A DNA stretch of 64,000 bases from Acidimicrobiales bacterium (GTDB lineage: Bacteria > Actinomycetota > Acidimicrobiia > Acidimicrobiales > Palsa-688). A program made the position numbers and the translations under genes. The notes beneath the pieces are model-generated. The model did no database searches. It had not been told where the DNA came from and worked only from the letters and a program-made list of their open reading frames with translations. The stretch is from positions 1-64,000 of the forward strand of contig DATLUM010000094.1 of the NCBI GenBank assembly GCA_035533095.1, in the 5' to 3' direction. Shown one piece after another: positions 59,557 to 64,000 of the stretch. Each line of letters starts with the position of its first letter. The first letter of the stretch is position 1.

Positions 59557-60174
59557 GTGACTGCGATCTCGACATCGGGCGCCCTGGCCGCGCCGGCGCC
59601 GGCGGTCAAACCGGTGGATCCAGCCAGCTACCGACCAGCGCTGCTGAACGTCGGGGTGATGGTCTGGCTGGCGTCGGAGCTGATGTTCTTCTCCGGCCTT
59701 TTCGCCGCGTTCTTCAGCCTCCGCGCCGGCACCCACCCCTGGCCCCCCAAGGGCGACGTACTCGACGTTCCGCCGGTTCTGGTCGCGACCATCCTGCTGC
59801 TCCTTTCGTCGTTCACCATGCAGTACGGGGTGCACCGAGCGATCAGAGGGTCCCGGTGGGGGTTCCTCGGGTGGCTCGCGCTCACCTTCGTCCTCGGCGG
59901 CTTGTTCGAGGGGATGCAGATCTCCGACTACATCGGCCGCCCGTTCCCGATCGACAAGGACGCCTACAGCTCGGCCTTCTACACCCTCACCGGCTTCCAC
60001 TTCCTGCACGTAGCCGGCGGCCTGGTCGGCATGATCCTCGTAGCCGGACGGGTGATCAGGACGAGGCACTTCGGGCACAGGACCGTCCCTGCGATCGAAT
60101 TCCTGTCCTACTACTGGCACTTCGTCGACGTGGTCTGGATCGCACTGTTCCTAGCAATCTTCGTTCTCAAGTGA
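59557..60174 (+). CDS. ctaE: Cytochrome c oxidase subunit III
   Basis: This 205-residue subunit of the aa3 oxidase has five transmembrane helices. The conserved stretches are VWLASELMFFSGLFAAFFSLR, TGFHFLHVAGGL and YYWHFVDVVWIALF. It begins at GTG 59557 with an AAGG site upstream. It starts the ctaE-qcrC-qcrA-qcrB operon typical of actinobacteria, where bc1 and aa3 form a supercomplex. Subunits I, II and IV are not in the window. Confidence 0.95.
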   Translation: MTAISTSGALAAPAPAVKPVDPASYRPALLNVGVMVWLASELMFFSGLFAAFFSLRAGTHPWPPKGDVLDVPPVLVATILLLLSSFTMQYGVHRAIRGSRWGFLGWLALTFVLGGLFEGMQISDYIGRPFPIDKDAYSSAFYTLTGFHFLHVAGGLVGMILVAGRVIRTRHFGHRTVPAIEFLSYYWHFVDVVWIALFLAIFVLK

Positions 60175-60179
60175 GCCGC

Positions 60180-61013
60180 ATGATCACCGACCGCAACCGC
60201 CGGAGGCTGGCGGCCCCGCTGGCGCTCGCCGCGCTCGGCATGCTGGCATTCGCCCTGTTGTTCACCGCTGGAGGATCGGCGCACGGGCAACAGAACCTCG
60301 TGAGCACCAACCCTGCAGACATCGCCGCAGGGCAGCAGCTCTTCAACGCCCATTGCGAAAGCTGCCACGGCTACCAGGGGCGCGGAGGGCAGACCGGCGC
60401 CCCGGCTCTCGTGAGCGTGGGAGCCGCGGCGGCCGACTTCTACCTTACGACGGGCCGCATGCCCCTCAACAACCCGGCCAACCAGGCCCTGCGGCACCAC
60501 CCCTATTTCGACGAGACGCAGATACGCCAACTGGACGCTTACATAGCGGCGCTACCGGTGATCACCGGCACCTACGTACAAGGGCCGAGCATCCCCACAG
60601 TCAGCCCTCTCTGCACGACGTCGACACCCAACCCGAAGCAACCGGGATGCGTGACGCTGTCGCAGGGCCAGCAGCTGTTCGCCATCAACTGCGCGCAGTG
60701 TCACCAAGCCGCCGGATCCGGCGGCATGCTGTCGAAGGGCAACGTGGTCCCCTCGCTGCACAACGCCAACATCACGCAGGTAGCCGAGGCCATGCGGGTC
60801 GGCCCGAAGCCGATGCCCGTCTTCGGGCCTAACGTGGTCGACCAGCAGCAGATGTCTGCGATCGCCCAGTACGTGCAGTATCTGCACAAGCCGGCGAACC
60901 CGGGTGGTCTTGGGATCTCCCACTTCGGCCCGGTAGCGGAAGGCTTCGTGGCGATCCTCGTCGGGGGGGTCCTTCTCCTATTCGCCGCACGCATGATTGG
61001 GACTCGAGGATGA
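60180..61013 (+). CDS. qcrC: Diheme cytochrome c subunit of the bc1 complex
   Basis: This 277-residue protein has an N-terminal transmembrane segment (about 11-35), two c-type heme motifs CESCH (59-63) and CAQCH (171-175), and a C-terminal transmembrane helix. Two CxxCH domains in one chain mark the actinobacterial cytochrome cc that passes electrons directly to the oxidase. ATG 60180 or the in-frame GTG 60171, which overlaps the ctaE stop, may be the start. Translation is coupled to qcrA (ATGA). Confidence 0.95.
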   Translation: MITDRNRRRLAAPLALAALGMLAFALLFTAGGSAHGQQNLVSTNPADIAAGQQLFNAHCESCHGYQGRGGQTGAPALVSVGAAAADFYLTTGRMPLNNPANQALRHHPYFDETQIRQLDAYIAALPVITGTYVQGPSIPTVSPLCTTSTPNPKQPGCVTLSQGQQLFAINCAQCHQAAGSGGMLSKGNVVPSLHNANITQVAEAMRVGPKPMPVFGPNVVDQQQMSAIAQYVQYLHKPANPGGLGISHFGPVAEGFVAILVGGVLLLFAARMIGTRG

Positions 61014-61978
61014 GCTACACAGAGCCGGATCCCACCGAAAACCCGCGCCACTTCGGCATCGAACCGGACGAGCCCTGGCCTGACGACGTCCCCCACGGGC
61101 AGGACGACAGCCACTGGCGCTACGAGGGCGACCCTCGGGGAGCGCGCCGGGCCGAACTGCGGATCGCCTTCTGCTGGAGCCTCACGCTCCTCGCCTGCAT
61201 CGGACTGACCTGGGCGTATGTCGACGGGGCGCAGAATCAGGCGGAGGGAGCGCTGTGGGCCGTCGCCTTCCTCGGCCTCGGGGTCGGATTCGTACTTTGG
61301 GCGCGTGACATGCTTCCCGGCAACGAGGTGATCGCAAGCCGCGGCCACCACCACGTCTGCCCACCGGGCGATCGTCACGCAGTCGTGGAGTCTTTGTCCC
61401 GCGGTGTCGAGCCGATGGCACGCCGGCCGTTCCTGTTCAAGATGCTCGGCGCGGTCGGCGGGGTGTTCGGACTGGCCGTCCTCTTCCCCCTCGCGTCGCT
61501 CGGCGACCGGCCCCACGAGAACCTGTACCACACGAAATGGGGTCGAGGCGTGCGCCTCACCACCGAGGACGGCAAACCGATCCGGCCAGGGGACCTGCCG
61601 CCCAACGGGATCCTCACCGTCTTCCCGAATGGTGACCTAGAGGACGCGCTGAGCCCCTCGCTGCTGATCAACATCGGTAACGCCCAGTTCCACGGGTCAC
61701 CGTCGACAGTCGGCTGGAACGTCGGGAGCCTCTACGCCTTCTCCAAGATCTGCACCCACGCCGGCTGCCCCGCCAGCCTCTACAACGTGCAGACGCACCA
61801 GCTCATCTGCCCCTGCCACCAATCGACCTTCGACGTGCTCGAGGAGTGCAAGCCGGTGTTCGGCCCCGCTCCGCGTTCGCTGCCCCAGTTGCCCCTGGCG
61901 GTGGACTCGGAGGGGTACCTTGTCAGCCAGAGCGACTACCACGAGGCCGTCGGCCCCGGATTCTGGAACCGTGGATAG
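61010..61978 (+). CDS. qcrA: Rieske iron-sulfur subunit of the bc1 complex
   Basis: This 322-residue protein has three transmembrane segments (about 52-72, 80-100, 142-162), as in actinobacterial QcrA. The Rieske [2Fe-2S] ligands are Cys248/His250 in ICTHAGCP and Cys267/His270 in CPCHQS. Cys253 and Cys269 form the usual disulfide. It accepts electrons from menaquinol and passes them to QcrC. Confidence 0.96.
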   Translation: MSYTEPDPTENPRHFGIEPDEPWPDDVPHGQDDSHWRYEGDPRGARRAELRIAFCWSLTLLACIGLTWAYVDGAQNQAEGALWAVAFLGLGVGFVLWARDMLPGNEVIASRGHHHVCPPGDRHAVVESLSRGVEPMARRPFLFKMLGAVGGVFGLAVLFPLASLGDRPHENLYHTKWGRGVRLTTEDGKPIRPGDLPPNGILTVFPNGDLEDALSPSLLINIGNAQFHGSPSTVGWNVGSLYAFSKICTHAGCPASLYNVQTHQLICPCHQSTFDVLEECKPVFGPAPRSLPQLPLAVDSEGYLVSQSDYHEAVGPGFWNRG

Positions 61979-63520
61979 ATGAGCACGACCAAAGAGCGAG
62001 CGGCCGCGCAGAAGCGTTACGGCGTCGGTAAGTCGGTGTCCGACACCGTCGACGAGCGGTTCGGCTCGTCGAAGTTCCTGACCAGCGTCTTGGACAAGAT
62101 CTTCCCCGACCACTGGTCCTTCATGGTCGGCGAGGTCGCGATGGACTCGCTGATCGTGCTGATCGCGACCGGCGTCTACCTGACGCTCTTCTTCGTTCCG
62201 TCGCAGACCGACGTCGTCTACGCGCCGACGCACGGCCACGTGTACGCCCCGCTCGTCGGCCAGCACATGAGCGAGGCCTACCAGTCGGTCATCGACATCT
62301 CGTTCAACGTTCGCCTGGGGCTGCTGATGCGCCAGGCACACCACTGGGCTGCGCTGATCTTCCTCGCCGCCGTGGTGTTCCACATGTGCCGGATCTTCTT
62401 CACCGGTGCGTTCCGCAAGCCGCGCGAGATCAACTGGATCATCGGGCTGACGCTGTGGATGGTCGTCATGCTCGAGGGATTCACTGGTTACTCGCTCCCG
62501 GACGACCTCCTGTCGGGCACCGGTATACGGGTCATCTACTCCATACTCCAGGGGATCCCGTTCGTGGGGACGTGGATCGCGTATGACGCGTGGGGCGGTC
62601 GCTTCCCGGGGAACCTCTTCATCCCGAGGTTGTTCATCATCCATGAGTTCGTCTTCCCGGCGCTGATAGTCGGGTTGCTCACCGCGCACCTGATGATCCT
62701 GTGGCGCCAGAAGCACACCGACTTCCCCGGTGCCGGTAAGACCGAGACCAACATCAAGGGAAGCCGGATCTGGCCGCAGTACACCTTCAAGGCCGCCGGC
62801 CTGGCGATGATTGTTTCAGGCGTCATCTTCGGGCTGGCCGGGCTCGTCCAGATCAACCCGGTGTGGCTCTACGGCCCGTACAACCCGTACACGGTGTCGG
62901 CAGGTGCGCAGCCCGACTGGTACCTCGGCTGGCTCGACGGCGGCGTGAGGTTGTGGCCGCACTGGGAGTTCAGGTCGTTCGGGCACGAAATCGCCAACCC
63001 GGTGTTCCCCGGTTTGGTGGTGCCCGGCATCGTCTTCACCGTCATGTACCTGTGGCCGTGGATCGACAAGAAGATCTACAACGACTACGGAGCGCACAAC
63101 CTCCTTGACCGTCCCCGCGACAAGCCGTTCCGTACGGGCGTCGGCGTCGCGGCGATCATGTTCTTCCTGGACTTGACCCTCGCCTGCGCGACGGACCTGC
63201 TCGCCAACGACACCCACATCGCGTTCGAGCGTCTCATCGAGATCCTGCAGTACGGGGTGTTCGTCGGGCCGATCGCCGGGTTCGCCATCGCCTACAAGGC
63301 CTGCAAGGCGCTGCAGCGCTCCGACGCGCATCCGATCCAGAGGCCCGTCGGCGGCATCATCGTCCGCGACGCCGCCGGCGCCTACCACACCCTCGGGGAC
63401 ATCCACGCGGCCCACAACGGGCACGGTGATCATGCCGGGGAGGACGCGCCCGCTCGGGGCAACGGGCACGCGGTTGAGGCGGGCACCGACGAGCCTGTCG
63501 AGCCTGTTATCGGGTCGTAG
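61979..63520 (+). CDS. qcrB: Cytochrome b subunit of the bc1 complex
   Basis: This 513-residue subunit has eight or more transmembrane helices and binds two b hemes through paired His (RQAHHWAALIFLAAVVFHMCRI in parts; FIIHEFVFPALIVGLLTAHLMIL in parts). The quinol site PDW motif is kept (AQPDWYLGWLDG). An actinobacterial C-terminal extension (His/Gly/Glu-rich, after about 460) follows. It abuts qcrA and completes the operon. Confidence 0.97.
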   Translation: MSTTKERAAAQKRYGVGKSVSDTVDERFGSSKFLTSVLDKIFPDHWSFMVGEVAMDSLIVLIATGVYLTLFFVPSQTDVVYAPTHGHVYAPLVGQHMSEAYQSVIDISFNVRLGLLMRQAHHWAALIFLAAVVFHMCRIFFTGAFRKPREINWIIGLTLWMVVMLEGFTGYSLPDDLLSGTGIRVIYSILQGIPFVGTWIAYDAWGGRFPGNLFIPRLFIIHEFVFPALIVGLLTAHLMILWRQKHTDFPGAGKTETNIKGSRIWPQYTFKAAGLAMIVSGVIFGLAGLVQINPVWLYGPYNPYTVSAGAQPDWYLGWLDGGVRLWPHWEFRSFGHEIANPVFPGLVVPGIVFTVMYLWPWIDKKIYNDYGAHNLLDRPRDKPFRTGVGVAAIMFFLDLTLACATDLLANDTHIAFERLIEILQYGVFVGPIAGFAIAYKACKALQRSDAHPIQRPVGGIIVRDAAGAYHTLGDIHAAHNGHGDHAGEDAPARGNGHAVEAGTDEPVEPVIGS

Positions 63521-63550
63521 AACCCCGGAAGGGCCCGGCGGAGCGGATGG

Positions 63551-63907
63551 CTAGTGGTCCTGCCGGCTCGACGGAAGCCAGCGGAAACGGCGATCCAGGT
63601 AGGACAGTGACTCCTCGTTGCCGGCATCGATCGCCTCGGCGTCGGTGCCGAGCGGGTCGTCAGCCCCTTCCTGGGGGGCATCCATCAGGTCGGCGAGTTT
63701 CTGGATCTCGCTTGCGACGGGAACGGTGCGGGAGTGCAGCTCTCCCAGGATGGCCGAGATGAGCTGGGCAGTCGTGGCGCGAAGGGTGGCAAGCTCCTCG
63801 CGGGTGCGGGAGAGCTCAGCTTGGAGATCAACCAGGCGTAACTCGGTCCTCCAGCCCCCACCATCGGTATGAAACATCCCGCCTTGGTACAGAACAGCTT
63901 CAGACAT
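63551..63907 (-). CDS. Small coiled-coil protein of unknown function
   Basis: This 118-residue protein has a predicted coiled-coil centre (LVDLQAELSRTREELATLRATTAQL), a helical EIQKLADLMDAPQEG, and a C-terminal SYLDRRFRWLPSS. I do not recognise a family. The ATG at 63907 has GGGGA upstream and gives MSEAVLYQGGMF; an earlier in-frame start at 63955 is possible. It is convergent with qcrB across a 30-bp gap. Confidence 0.55.
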   Translation of the reverse strand: MSEAVLYQGGMFHTDGGGWRTELRLVDLQAELSRTREELATLRATTAQLISAILGELHSRTVPVASEIQKLADLMDAPQEGADDPLGTDAEAIDAGNEESLSYLDRRFRWLPSSRQDH

Positions 63908-64000
63908 ATTCCCCAGACTCACCGACGCTCCACGCACCAATCCCAGGGTACGCACAACAGCCCAACAACGGTGCCGCGCCCAGACGTCAGCGAACTGAAT

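Noticed and set aside
59026-60120. Long minus-strand frame over ctaE
   Set aside because: It is a shadow of ctaE and of the CtaG gene's other frames; low-complexity and no motif.

Overview
The window is high-GC DNA with dense, short-spaced operons and frequent ATGA/GTGA start-stop overlaps. An actinomycetal bc1 branch (diheme QcrC, three-helix Rieske QcrA, QcrB next to ctaE), an F420-dependent oxidoreductase, a PorA/DUF3068 protein and WS/DGAT acyltransferases all point to an actinobacterium. The mix fits a deep lineage such as Acidimicrobiia, but that placement is inference. No rRNA, tRNA or CRISPR array was seen.

Layout. 1-3.2 kb: a surface-polysaccharide island (partial ABC-2 export permease, three SAM methyltransferases). 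3.4-3.9 kb: an SRPBCC protein. 4.1-8.7 kb (minus): a redox operon of b-type cytochrome, small anchored protein, ApbE flavin transferase, ferric-reductase-like membrane protein, NuoF-like flavoprotein and ferredoxin. 8.8-12.8 kb: a phosphodiester-glycosidase-like protein, a histidine kinase/response regulator pair and a secreted protein. 12.8-19.4 kb: RF3, a DHA2-type MFS pump with its TetR regulator, a ferritin-like diiron protein, an O-methyltransferase, a small acidic protein and a MOSC protein. 19.8-24.5 kb: rpsL-rpsG-fusA-tuf, then rpsJ. 24.5-31.1 kb: two decayed integrative elements in tandem. 31.2-39.1 kb: a lipid/envelope operon (two WS/DGAT, two KAS III-like, PorA-like, acyl-CoA synthetase), followed by an M1-like peptidase on minus. 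40.7-57.2 kb: rplC-rplD-rplW-rplB-rpsS-rplV-rpsC-rplP-rpmC-rpsQ-rplN-rplX-rplE-rpsZ-rpsH-rplF-rplR-rpsE-rpmD-rplO-secY-adk-map-rpmJ-rpsM-rpsK-rpsD-rpoA-rplQ-truA. 57.4-63.9 kb: threonine dehydratase, a CtaG-like assembly protein, cytochrome oxidase subunit III and the bc1 complex, and a small coiled-coil protein.

The most unusual region is 24.5-31.1 kb. The last codons of rpsJ occur three times: at the real gene end (24519-24540), at 28933-28954 and at 31079-31100. Copies 1 and 2 are each followed at once by the N-terminal part of a related tyrosine recombinase. Copies 2 and 3 are each preceded by the same 17-nt arm and a small hairpin. I read this as two related elements that integrated one after the other into the 3' end of rpsJ, each resupplying the gene's last codons. 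Their cargo includes HicAB, an ArsR/DUF2071 pair and a Rep-like fragment. The recombinase frame runs through the att core, so its start codon lies in the opposite att arm and integration would separate the two. Together with the lipid operon this leaves rpsJ about 16 kb away from rplC, although the two normally adjoin.

Other candidates are a 22-bp perfect inverted repeat with a possible leader peptide just upstream of rpsK, a compact multi-stem element at 18510-18586, 31-bp tandem repeats plus a stem-loop before rpsL, and a recurrent TAnnnT-N6-start-codon arrangement that suggests leaderless transcription.
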